Part shown: in pieces, positions 46,895 through 57,695 of the stretch
Numbering within the stretch: the stretch's first letter is position 1
How the letters are laid out: every line of letters starts with the position of its first letter
NCBI GenBank assembly: GCA_025094145.1
Contig: JALLLS010000134.1
Location: forward strand, 1-61,782
Source of the DNA: Spinellus fusiger
Taxonomy: Eukaryota; Mucoromycota; Mucoromycetes; Mucorales; Phycomycetaceae
DNA length: 61,782 bases
Direction of reading: 5' to 3'
The notes under the pieces: generated by a model
Seen by the model: the letters and a program-made list of their open reading frames with translations, nothing else
Database searches by the model: none
What the model was told of the DNA's origin: nothing
Made by a program: the position numbers and the translations under genes

Positions 46895-49800
46895 CTACAT
46901 ATCAGTATCCAGTTCTTGCTCTTCTGCCAGAGTAGTCACCAAAAAGAGTGCACAATGGGCTACCACAGAGGGTAGAAAAGGCTCATAATCAAAAACAAGT
47001 CTCCAATGGGCTCTCCAAATGGCTAGTAAAATTGAACTAATAATTTGGCAAGAGTACATAGACTCATGTGCATTTTCGTATGGAAAAGATAGTGCAAAAA
47101 AAGCATCAGAAATGGCTAAGAAGGTGGGTGCATGTCCAAATTGAGATGAACACATCAAACCAAACCTGCCACTTGGGTGGGCATTGGAATAAGAAGTGAA
47201 GAGGATCTTCAACAGGGTGGTTACACGAGAGACAGGAGCTGGAGGTAAAAATTGCAGGAATAAGAGAGTAAAGTCGTTGGCAGCAAGGCAGTTTACCATA
47301 GAGCAGGCGAAACCACACATTGCGCACTGAGTTTTGTATGGGAAATTGCCATAAGTCTTTCCACCGTACTGCTATAAGAGGGTGACTGAAAGAAGGAACT
47401 GCTTGAATAGGCAAAGCCAGGCGACGGTAAGAGCAAGAGCTCAATTTGTGGATCGGGATTTTCTCTAATTCCAGGCAACTCACCACTAGGGCTAAGATCT
47501 TAGATCTCTGGTCTTTGTTCATTTGAATCAACCGTCAGGGGAGGAAGACAACATCTCACTAGCAGAGCAGCTAAGAGAATTTTCCTTCTAGCATGGGCAC
47601 GACGAAGACGGTGAATCAAGCGGGGGCTACTAGTAAATCTGCTACTGGCTTCCATCGAAGTCCCTGTAGAGATGGATCAAAGAAAAATGCATCTTTGACC
47701 AGAAGTTTTCTGTATCCAGGAGAGTCTTTAAATTTTTCTGAGTTTAATTGCCAAACATCCTTCAATGGTAAAGTCAAGCATGTGGTGGGTGACAGAGAAC
47801 AACCAAAGAGAGACCGGGGCAAGGCATCCATGGCTTTAAGCAAAGTGGCTAGAGAATTGAGGCCATTTTGCAAAAAGAAAGGGCGAGAAGACGGAAAGAA
47901 AAGTGGGATAAGATAGTCACCAACATTGCACAGAGACTGAAGAACATGTCTGATATAAACAGTAGCAAAAGAGCCACTGGCACGAGGTGAGAGTAGAGGT
48001 GCAAGCCAACGCCATTGCAGTGCTAATTGCTGTCTAGGTGGATCCAATAGACCCAATCCTCCTTTACCCTTGGGTGAAGTAAGAAAAGAGTAAAGAACAA
48101 CAGGAAACATGCGGCTTTGAAGAAAAGAAGAGATAATTGACTGGAGTCGACGAAAGAAAAGCTTAGAAACAGGGATCACCCTGAGAACATGACATGCCCT
48201 CAAAAGAATAAGAGTATTCATAACAGTTGCTCTACCAAGAACAGACAGCTGACGTTGTGAATGAATCTGACATGCCGTACTGACAGTATCCAGCAGTCGA
48301 GTGCAGAACACATTTCTCTGTGCCAAGGATGTATACAGTGGGAACCCAAGATAAATCAATGGATGAGTAGAATGTCTGTCGTGCCAACTGGTCATACCAT
48401 GCTGTTCAAGAGCAGATTGCCAAAAGGGCAAAGATGCACCAGAAAGAGAAAAGGCTTGGGTCTTTGCAAAATTGATTTTCGCATTAGACGCCTTACTGTA
48501 GAGATCCAAATGTAATTGCAGTCTATTCAAGTCCTGCTGATCTTTAAGAAAAATCAGGGCATCATCAGCATAGGCCAATAGTTTGACAGGAGCAGGAATA
48601 GGCTCAAAAGAGTGCGGGTTGGTGTGAACAAGAGAGTAGCCATTGAACTGAGGATCATTGAGGATACAGCGTAATAATGGTTCAAAGGCCAAGTTGAACA
48701 GTACAGGAGATAGTGGATCACCCTGATGCAAGCCTCTGTCTTGGGGTATTGGTAAGGATAAGAACCCATTAACATTAACACGAATCTTGGTTCCAAAGAA
48801 GAGAGCTGTGATAGAGTTGACTAACTGGGGAGGAAAGCCAAACCGAAGAAGAACAGAAGATAGATACAGGGGGTGAACACGGTTGTACGCCTTTTCCTGA
48901 TCTATCATCACACCAATACTAGAAGATCCACACCTCTGGGCATCTTCCATCACCAGTCGTGCCATCATACCATTGTCAGCTATGAACCTACCACGCACAA
49001 AGCCAGTCTGACAGGGGTTTACCAAGGGTCCACATTTACCAATGATACGTGCATTCACCAAGCGAGTGAACACTTTAGCGTCTGCGTTAATGAGAGAGAT
49101 GGGTCTCCAATTGCGAAACAAAGAGAGATCACCTGTCTTGGGCAAAAGTACCATAACTGTATCACGCCAACTAGGAGGGAAGATACCAGACACCAGAGCA
49201 TCTTTGTACACTTCTCTGACTAAATTGCCATACAGGTGATGTTGAAAAACGAGAGCAAGAATTTCATATGGAATTCCATCTGAGCCAGGACTACTTCGAC
49301 GTGGTGTGTGTGAAACACCTATCAAAAGATCATCCATAGTGAATGGATCGCATAGCTTATCTCTAACAGTAGCTGGTATGATGCATGATGTGGGAATAGC
49401 CTCTAATGCAGAAGCAAGGGCTGTATCCTCAATTGGATCTGGAGTGTACAATTGTTTGTAGAAGCACTGAGCAGCCTCAGTTTTCTCGCTAGGAGTGGTG
49501 CACAAGTTGTTGGTATTGGGGTGACAAAGACTAGGGATAGACCGCTGCTGTTGCCTGGTGGTTACAGTGCGCTTCAGATACCCTGCTGACATCTCTCCAT
49601 GTTCCCTCCAATGCTTTCTGGCCTTCAAAGCAGCAATCTCTATTATCTCTCGCTGGAGCACAGCAATCTGTGTCTCAACAGGAGGAAGAAGAGTAGTGAG
49701 ATAAGAGGTGTAGCGATAGTTGGGGAGAATACGGTTACGTTTGCGTTGAAGCAATTTCAATTGTTGTTGGCGCCAAGCAGCTTGCTTGCGACCAAATTGT

Positions 49801-50687
49801 TGAGCTGTCTGTCTAACAGACTCTTTTACTCTTTCCCACTGGCACTGAGTGTCCAAAGCATTAAGCTGAGGAAAAAGATCCGTCAAAACAGAGGAAAGTT
49901 TATCCTGGAAAGCAGGTTTTGCAGCCAAAGCTGGATTAGCACGATAAATCCCTTTACCATGAGGTGTCGGGCCAAAAGAAAAGACTGTGGTAAGAAGAGT
50001 ATGGTCTGTCCAAGCAGAAGAGATAAACTCCACATTCGAAGAGTGCACAAAGGGTGCCATGTCGTTGGATGAGAAGATATAATCGATGCAAGAACTAGAA
50101 TTAGCTCGACGAAAAGTAGGTAGAGGGAGCATATTTGGAGCTGTAAGGCAGTCCAGGAAGTGAGATGCTAGTGTGTTGATCCAAGAAGAAGGCACACCAC
50201 GAACAGGAGACAAGAAAGAAGAAGAATAATTGAAATCTTCAACAAGGACCAGGCGTTTAAAACCGTCAGATTCTTGTGGATCAGACAATTGTTGTAGAAG
50301 TGATTGAAAAAAGGTCTTCCTGGGTCCAGCTTGTGCTGGAGCATAGATGACAAGAAGATCAAATGGATCAAAGAAATTGTTAGAGTGAGAGACAGTGGCC
50401 CGTAGTGCACGACCATCCAAATCTAAAGAAGGAAGGACAGGAGAAAGTAATATTGAAGAATCCAAAGACACTAAGCCGCAGTGTTGAGACCACAGGCTAG
50501 ATGTGGTTTGGAATTCAAGGTCAAGAGTAGGAACAAAGTTGGGAGAAGCATTTGTCTCTTGAAGAGCCACTAAATGAAGATCTTGCATTCGTAAAAAACG
50601 AACAAGACTTCGCCTAGAAGATGCATCAGAAGACATGACAAGACTTCGACAGTTTAGGCTGCCGATCCTAAGAAGGTTGTTAGACAT
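46895..50687 (-). pseudogene. LINE ORF2: endonuclease, reverse transcriptase, zinc motif
   Basis: A single frame of 1023 codons runs from ATG 50687 to a shift near 47616; the C-terminal part continues in other frames to the stop at 46895. The endonuclease domain opens with LLRIGSLNCRSLVMSSD, with LQETNAS as the Glu motif and WTDHTLL at its end; the usual GDFN reads EDFN. RT blocks are NWRPISLINADAKVFTRLV, TGFVRGRFIADN, GVMIDQEKAYNRV (catalytic Asp), QGDPLSPVLFNL and YADDALIF (catalytic pair). The C-terminal C-x2-C-x7-H-x4-C motif (CLSCNHPVEDPLHFLFQC) is zf-RVT-like. All RT residues are kept, so only the 3' frameshifts and the G-to-E change look disabling. Confidence 0.92.
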
Positions 50688-51998
50688 ATATGCCTAAACG
50701 GCTTGGTGTCTTAGTAGTGCGACCACTCCTAGTCTTTGTATATGTCAATGAAGCATGCTTAAAGGTTGTCTTAGCCTTTTTCTTAATCTGAGTCTTGGCT
50801 GGCATCTTTGTTTTCTCTAAAGCTGTAAGAGACTTGTCTGTTCTGATTGGGGAGACTGTATCCAGTGTTAGTGTTATTGAGGTTTCTGCTCTATCTACGG
50901 CATCAGCAAAGTGCACCGTGTTATCATTAAAGACATATTCTTCCTCATCTTCTTTATTCCCTTCATGCTCTTTATCTTCTTCTAAGGCTTTCACCTCTCT
51001 CTTCCCTTCCAAGGCCTTTTCCTTCTTTTCCACTTCTTTTCCTTTATCTTGCTCTGTGAGGGGAGAGGTGGTGGTGGCAGGTGTGTTCTTAGTGAGCTCA
51101 ATAGGCTCTGTGGTGGGTGCTGACTGCACAACCTTAGGACGCTTACGGCCCAAGTCATCTCTGTTTCTAGGACAATTGACTGCTACATGTCCTTCTTCTT
51201 GACACCCATAACACATCCGTTTAGGGCGAGTGGGGCACCGTTCTCTTGAATGGCCCTCTTTGTGGCAGTAGGAGCAGTGCTCGGGCATATCCAGCCACGT
51301 AGCAAAAAACGTACTTGAACCATCGTACTACTCTACTCTATGGCTCAATGGCTTAAAATTGACCGTTGGAGAGGCAGTACATGCCAGGAAAGCATACCCC
51401 TTCCTAGATACCACTCTCCATGTTCCTCCACATGTAGTCCTACTTCCAGAACCTTCCCATATGGTGTGAGGGATTCTAATAGTCCTGCACGCACACTCTC
51501 AGTATCATCAAAAGGAAGGTTTTTGAGGGAGAGCTTGGTAACTTTGCAGTCACCGGGGATAGCTGGGTAGGCCTTGAAGACACTACCTCCAATTTCCAAG
51601 CCACTACCTTCACAGGCAGCAACACAGTGCTCCTCAGACTGAAGGATGACCTCTACGATCGTCCGAGATCCTTCTTTATGGGTGGCCATGTTCAAGCCTA
51701 TACCAATAGGGAATGCTTTACGGGCCTCCCTGTAAAATTGAGAGGATGTCACTTTGGTGTTGGTGACATCATAGAAACACAAGGCTTCTTGCTGGAAGCC
51801 TGACGCCAGACTCGGGGTAATGAGGCTGGAGCCTTTGTAAGATTGTCCACGTGGTGTAAGAGGAACAGTCTTGTACTTGGCTGCTGCCAGTAAGAACAAA
51901 AAGGTATTGCTTTACGCTGTTGTTTTGGTCCATGAGGTGTGTTGGGTGGGCTATGTGCACCACTTGGCGAGTCCGAATTTTTAGCGGGAGAGCCATGC
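50680..51998 (-). pseudogene. LINE ORF1: RNA-binding protein with CCHC zinc knuckles
   Basis: Three frames chain together: about 51998-51905, 51899-51345 and 51288-50680. The middle part has a fold-like stretch (AFPIGIGLNMATHKEG, VTKLSLKNLPFDDTESVRAG), perhaps an RRM-like domain. The last part carries two CCHC knuckles, CSYCHKEGHSRERC and CYGCQEEGHVAVNC, then a Lys/Glu-rich region and a basic end. Frameshifts near 51905 and 51345 inactivate it. The stop overlaps the ORF2 start by eight bases (ATGTCTAA), so translation coupling may have joined the two proteins in the active element. Confidence 0.85.
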
Positions 51999-52043
51999 AC
52001 TCAATTCATAGAAGCTGATATTAGCAGTTCATAAGTGATAATA

Positions 52044-53386
52044 CAGTCACACAACATTAGAAAGGGTACGATTTTTCTTTTTTTTGAAATCATGAAAAAA
52101 AGTATGCTTCACGGATAAAAATGTTGCGACCTCAAAACACATACTAATAATTTCAAATTCAACACAAAGTTAGTTTGAAATATTGTTTATATTAATATAC
52201 ATAAAGTTTTTATTTAATATTTTGTTGGGCCGCCTTTGGCATCAATAACTGCCTGGTAGCGATCCTTCATTAAGCTCACTAAATATTTGGCATATCAACG
52301 TGAATATTTCTCCAAGTTTCTTCTAAAGCTGTCTTGAGCTCATCGATATTCTTTATATCGGCTCTCTTGTCATTGATTAGCCTATCAAGACAGCTCCAGA
52401 GATGTTCAATGGGGTTGAGATCAGGACTTTGGGCAGACCAGTAATCAAAGCGCCTGATTGCATGTGTGTTTTTCCACCATGTTGTATAGCCACCTGTATG
52501 GCAGCTAACCCCATCTTCTTGGAATATAAAGTCCTTATCTTTTTTCTCATTCAATTCAATGAACTATGTTAGAAATTTTCCTGCCAAAATGTTGACATAT
52601 ATGTCCTGATCTACAGTGCCATCAATAAAGACCAAAAGACCCAAATCTACCTGCCCAGAAACAGCTCCAGATCATTATGCTACCTTTCTCCCATTTTGGT
52701 TGTAGGTACACTATGAGCAGCCTTATACCTCTTTCTGATCTTTCGAATCACTCTGGTTCCTCCCTGGTAACCCTCTACTTCAAACCGTGACTCATCAGAT
52801 CATACAATGCGTCTCCAGTCCTCAGGAGTCCAATTGACCCGTTCCTTCGCCCAACGAAGTCTTTTTCTTCATGTTTTCTTCAGATAACCTTGGCTTGTGT
52901 GTTGCGAAGTAGGAACCAAACCCAATCTGGTGTATGTATTTGATGAATGTTGCTCTACAGATGATTATCTCATGTGCCTTAAGTTCCAAATTTATATAGT
53001 TATAGAAGGTAAATAGGTTGCCTCTTAGAATGGCCTCAAGTCGTCTGAGGTCTCTCTCATTGAGTTTTTTTGGTGTACTATAGCTAGAATTTGGTATAAA
53101 TATACCAATAGTCTTGATTCTACTAATAATATCCTGGGTAGTAGACTTGCTAATGCCAGTGACCTTTGAAATGCTACCCATGTAGTAATCTTCTTTTTTA
53201 GCCATTAAACACCCTATTACTCTCTTTCTTTAAGCTTATTATAAACTATAGAGTTTCTAGTTGAGGATTCTGCGTTTGACATTTGAGAATGCTTAATGGA
53301 ATGTGATTCTGTGGTAAAAAGAAGAAGAATCATGTTTAAAAATGTATAAATCAGGGGGTCGTACCCTTTCTAGTGTTGTGTGACCG
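52044..53386 (-). mobile_element. Tc1/mariner element A, copy 2
   Basis: The element is 1343 bp with inverted ends CAGTCACACAACATTAGAAA at the left and the complement of CGGTCACACAACACTAGAAA at the right. TA precedes it at 52042-52043; the right flank reads TG where TA is expected, a likely mutation. It is the same family as 16735-18067, with most bases shared by eye. It fills the space between the LINE and the ROK1 gene and ends 122 bp before the ROK1 start codon. Confidence 0.88.
52214..53282 (-). pseudogene. Tc1/mariner transposase (family A), broken
   Basis: The ancestral ATG at 53282 opens MSNAESSTRNS and is followed within 25 codons by TAATAG. The next part runs open 53205-52822 with ISKVTGISKSTTQDIISRI and KLNERDLRRLEAILRG. 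A shift follows, and the catalytic segments lie at about 52790 (first Asp in a SDES-like site), FQEDGVSCHTGG near 52510 and SPDLNPIEHLW near 52410. Unlike copy 1, the Glu of NPIE is kept. It is dead by stops and shifts only. Confidence 0.85.
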
Positions 53387-53508
53387 TGCTATGGACTGCT
53401 CTTCTGCATTTCAATCTCCTCCTCAGCGGAGTCCTGTTACTTTCTTTCTTGGGTGGCTTCTACCATGAAAAGAGGTGTCCAGCTTCACTACCTTTATCCT
53501 TTTATACT

Positions 53509-55858
53509 ATGGATCTGTTTCATTTATTAGGCAGTGGTGCCAAGTTCAACAAATCTCGCTTCAAACAGGATGTCCAACTCTTTGAGGTAAATCAAGCACC
53601 ATGAAACCTCAACTAATAGACGTAGACTACAAAAGAGGAAACATCTGTTGCGGGCAAGAAGAGCGCCATGGTGACAGATCCCAAGCTTCGTTCACAATTA
53701 CTCAATGAAATCGACTTTTTCAAAACAACCCATACTGTGGTGGGGAGACCTACTAAAAAAATCAAGCTTAGTGAAGATAATGAAGCTGATGTTTCTGAAG
53801 GCAAGTGAGCTAAACACACACACACATACTACAGTTAAATATAAACATAAATGCCTTTTCTCTTTCTTTCTTCTTTATGAATATGTTTAGACCAAGTCAG
53901 TGGTTCAACTGCTACTGTAATCAGCTCTGTAGAAGAGGTTTGTGAGTGGGAAGAAGAAGAAAACCTATAGGACTCATTGTATGCATTATGCATTATGTAA
54001 TATTATTATGTATTATCTCAGGCCAAAGCTTTTCGTAAAGATACAAGTATCAAAGTATATGGTTCAGATATTCCCAATCCTTTCCGTACATTTGATGACT
54101 TGGCATTGGCCCCTTACAATCTTCATCCAACACTGTTTAAGAACCTGAAAGAGAGTAATTACAAGACACCTACGCCCATTCAAATGCAATCTGTGCCCAT
54201 CATGCTCAAGGTAAGATCTATTGTATATCTATCTGTATCTATCCTCAACGCTTGTCTATCTATTGTTATTGTTATTATTATTATTATTATTATTATTAGG
54301 GTCGCGATTTGATGGCATGTGCTCCCACAGGTTCCGGTAAAACATTGGCCTACATTCTGCCATTATTACAGGATCTGGAGAAACCTGGGAAATTAGGCTA
54401 CAGAGCCTTGATCATTGCACCTACGAGAGAATTAGCACAACAAGTATGAATGAGATGAATGAGATATGTAGCAAGTAGCAGGATCAATAACCTACAGTTT
54501 AGATTGAGCGTGAAATCCAGAAGATGGGGACTGGCACAAAACTAAAGACACGTGTGCTATCGAAATCAACAGCAGCCAACAAAGCACAAGCACCTAAAGA
54601 AAAACAGAAGTTTGGTAAGCAAAAACTACTCCTTGTCAAGATTCATGTTGTTCATGTCTTTATTCTTATTATTCTTATTATTCTTATTAGACATTCTTAT
54701 TAGTACTCCTATGCGATTGGTCTATGCTATTAAAGAAAAGGAAGTGGATTTAACACAGTAAGTATATTTGTGGCTTATAACAAAGGATTGATTTGGTCTC
54801 TGTGGAATAGTGTCCATCATTTGATTTTGGATGAAGCAGATAAACTGTTAGAACTTGGATTCTTGGAGCAGACAGATGAGATATTTGCTGCTTGTTCGGG
54901 CACAGCTGTGAGAAGATCTCTTTTCAGTGCCACTTTTTCATCAACAGTGGAGCAGCTAGCCAATACTGTGATGAAAAACCCTCTTCGTGTCGTTGTGGGT
55001 ACAAAGTGAGTCCATTGGCTAGGAAAATACTTGTAGTAGTGTTGCTAAATCTATGCGTAACAGAAATGCCGCTACTGATACTATCGATCAGAAATTGCTG
55101 TTCACAGGAAGTGAAGCAGGAAAGATGGTAGCATTACGACAATTCATTCAAAAGGGAATCAAACCTCCTGTATTGATCTTTGTTCAATCTATTGATCGTG
55201 CAAAAGAGCTTTTCAGAGAACTCGTTTATGAGGGTATCAATGTAGAAGTCATTCATTCAGAAAGAACCAAGCAACAGGTACAAAAGTTAGGATAATATAG
55301 GTGGCTAACTTCTTTTTTTCTTTTCTATTTTAGCGTGATAATATCATTGATCAATTCCGAGTTGGAAAGATTTGGGTGCTGATAGCTACTGAATTGATGG
55401 CGCGTGGTTTGGATTTCAAGGGTGTTAATTTAGTCATTAACTATGATATTCCACGAAGTGTCGCAAGCTACATTCATAGAATCGGTATGTTTCTATTATT
55501 ATTATTTTGGTGAGAAGCAGTTTTGCTTATTTAAAATAACACAGGTCGTACGGGTCGTGCTGGTCAACAGGGTGAAGCTATTACTTACTACACAAAAGAA
55601 GATATGGATTATATGCGAAGGTAAGATAAAGATAATACTTTCATCGTGCTAATGTGTATATACTCTAGTATTGTAAATGTTATGAAAGAATCTGGTTGTG
55701 ATGTACCTGACTGGATGTTGAAATTGAAGAAGCAAAAGTAAGAAAACAATGTTATAAATGTGGCTAATACTGACTGTAGTCGTCATAAAATGAACAAACT
55801 TCGGAGGGCTGGTGAGAACCGCAAGTCGATTAACACCAGGCCAAAACATTTCAAATAG
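53509..55858 (+). CDS. ROK1: DEAD-box RNA helicase ROK1/DDX52, rRNA processing
   Basis: Eleven or so exons from ATG 53509 to TAG 55856-55858 encode about 530 residues. ROK1/DDX52 works in the nucleolus in early 18S rRNA maturation. The N-terminus [18 protein letters not shown] is typical of the family. Helicase motifs in order are: Q motif [12 protein letters not shown], motif [24 protein letters not shown], motif [14 protein letters not shown], motif [73 protein letters not shown]. The DEADKL form and the insert before motif II are ROK1-like. The C-terminus is basic ([17 protein letters not shown]). All motifs are intact and every exon joins in frame. The promoter space is limited to about 120 bp by the mariner upstream. 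Confidence 0.92.
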
Positions 55859-56340
55859 TGTGGCTACCCATTAAAGAAGTTCAAGTGTAAAATATAATAA
55901 TAATAATAAAAACAATAGACCAAAGCTAGTTATTTTTTGTATGAAACAATAGATTTACATTGATTGATATACACAAAATAATCATTCATCAGAGAATTAG
56001 GGTCTGTTTAACTAAGCCTATAATACAACTACATTTAGTTGTGCTTATATATATAAAAGAAGCAAATAAGAGTGAAATCAAGTTAAGAATAACATCCATT
56101 ATCTGACAATGACGAATATTTACAACTATCTTATCTTTGACCTTAAAGAATAAATAAATAGACTATACCTGAGCAATGCTTCATTGGCCTTTGTCAGATT
56201 TTAATCTAGCGCACAAAATCTTGTCCTATCTTTTAATCAATATTTCTGGTTAAAACTTTACGTTTAATTTTATTATTTGCTATCCACAAACATAAATATC
56301 AGCTTTATACTTATATTTTATAAATTCGATTATTTCGAAG
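55859..56340. other. AT-rich 3' flank of ROK1
   Basis: Between ROK1 and the Tc1 relic there is AT-rich DNA with no gene, RNA or repeat of note. A run of TAA repeats lies near 55892-55908. Confidence 0.45.
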
Positions 56341-56342
56341 TA

Positions 56343-57300
56343 AAGTGGCCATCAACAAGTAACCGGACATTTTCAAATGCAGATTTCCTTTTATATATTC
56401 ATACCTTTATTACACAATGCTATAGCTTCATGAATTCAATAGATAGAGATGTGATACTTTCAATAGATGCATAAAGTAGTGTATAAGGTACATAATAGTG
56501 GTTTTTATTACAAGGTTGCTTAGTAACTAACATTATTCTTTGGCATCAATGACTACCTGACATCTCCGCCCCATGCTGGCAATGAGGGTATCTATTGCCT
56601 TTGATATTTTACCTTATTCTAGCACCAAAACAACATTTAATTTCTGTTTGGTGCAGAAGGCCTTTCTAAACCATTTACTACTCTCTAGTTGAGTTGCCTT
56701 GCTCATATGGGGTCTAACATTGACCTCCTGTAGGCGGAAACTGACTCCAGGGTTTAGGATAGAGAGAAATGCTCGAGTTCATGGAAGTAGATGTCTCCCA
56801 AGACAATGGTGTACTTGTTGGAGTTTATCTTACTTTTCACTACGATCCATCTCTCAATATCCTCCTCACTAAAGCAGCTTATACCATCACACCACCACCT
56901 TCAGACTACCTTGTTTCCTGGAAATTCTCGGGATTAAAGGCTGTTATCGTATTCCAACTTCAATCCAAAGATTCTCCATGAATTGGCCAACAATGAGTAG
57001 TGTGCTGTGACATATCAGAATACTCTATGAAAGCTTGAGTGCGCGCAAGTACCATGGCACATCTCTGCATTATCTCACTGATCGGCTGTAACTACAAATC
57101 AAACTTCTTATCTCAGTGTACTATTAGACACTTCAGAGCTGCCTTCATCTATATATTCTAACTGGACAATAATGACCTATCAAAGGTATTAAAGTGAAGA
57201 CTCATAATATCTGATGGTTTCAATAATAGAGTGCTTATCCATTGAACCAACCATAAGGTAGAAGCCACTGATGGATAAGCACCCATAAAAGTATAAATAA
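56343..57300 (-). pseudogene. Tc1/mariner relic (family B), copy 2
   Basis: The left end AAGTGGCCATCAACAAGTAA follows TA at 56341-56342. Internal sequence around 56500-56640 matches the complement of the relic at 25400-25560 (TTGGCATCAATGACTACCTG and GCCCCATGCTGGCAATGAGG blocks). Transposase traces on the minus strand are scattered to about 57300, with many stops. The right end was not found. Confidence 0.7.
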
Positions 57301-57366
57301 GGAACCTTTGTTCACTCAATAAGAATCTTGCCTTTGTTCAGTCTCGTTGTTTTACTTGTCCGAACA

Positions 57367-57695
57367 ATCTCACACAGGCAGACACAAGTAGACACAAGTA
57401 GACACAGGCAGAACCAATAGATAGACAGACAGACAGACAGACACATACAGGTAAATATTTATAGAAATGGACATAGACATAGTTAGACATATAGATAGAT
57501 ATAAGTAAGCATATACAAACATAAACAGATGGGCATAGGTGGGCATAAGTGAGCATAGGTGGGCATAGGTGGGCATAGGTAGATACAAATAGATAGACAT
57601 AATTAGACATGGTTAGACATATACGAACACAGATACAGACAGACACAGACAGACGCAGACATATGCAGACAGATACAAACACAGATACAAACAGA
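57367..57695. repeat. Minisatellite of AGACACA / AGACAGA / GGGCATAGGT units
   Basis: Imperfect tandem units of 4-10 bp (GACACAAGTA, GACA, ATAGACAT, GGGCATAGGT, ACAGACAGA) follow one another for 330 bp just past the 3' end of the APC6-like gene. Frames on the complement look like a Val/Cys/Leu-rich protein, but that is a product of the repeats. Confidence 0.85.

Larger units (their letters stand above)
46895..52010 (-). mobile_element. LINE retrotransposon, nearly complete
   Basis: Two ORFs in LINE order on the minus strand: ORF1 (about 51998-50680) with zinc knuckles and ORF2 (50687-46895) with endonuclease, RT and a C-terminal zinc motif. Only a few frameshifts are present, so it is much younger than the LINE at 1-3274. 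The stop of ORF2 lies about 85 bp from a purine-rich stretch (46810-46890). No target duplication was resolved; the 5' end adjoins the mariner at 52044. Confidence 0.85.
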
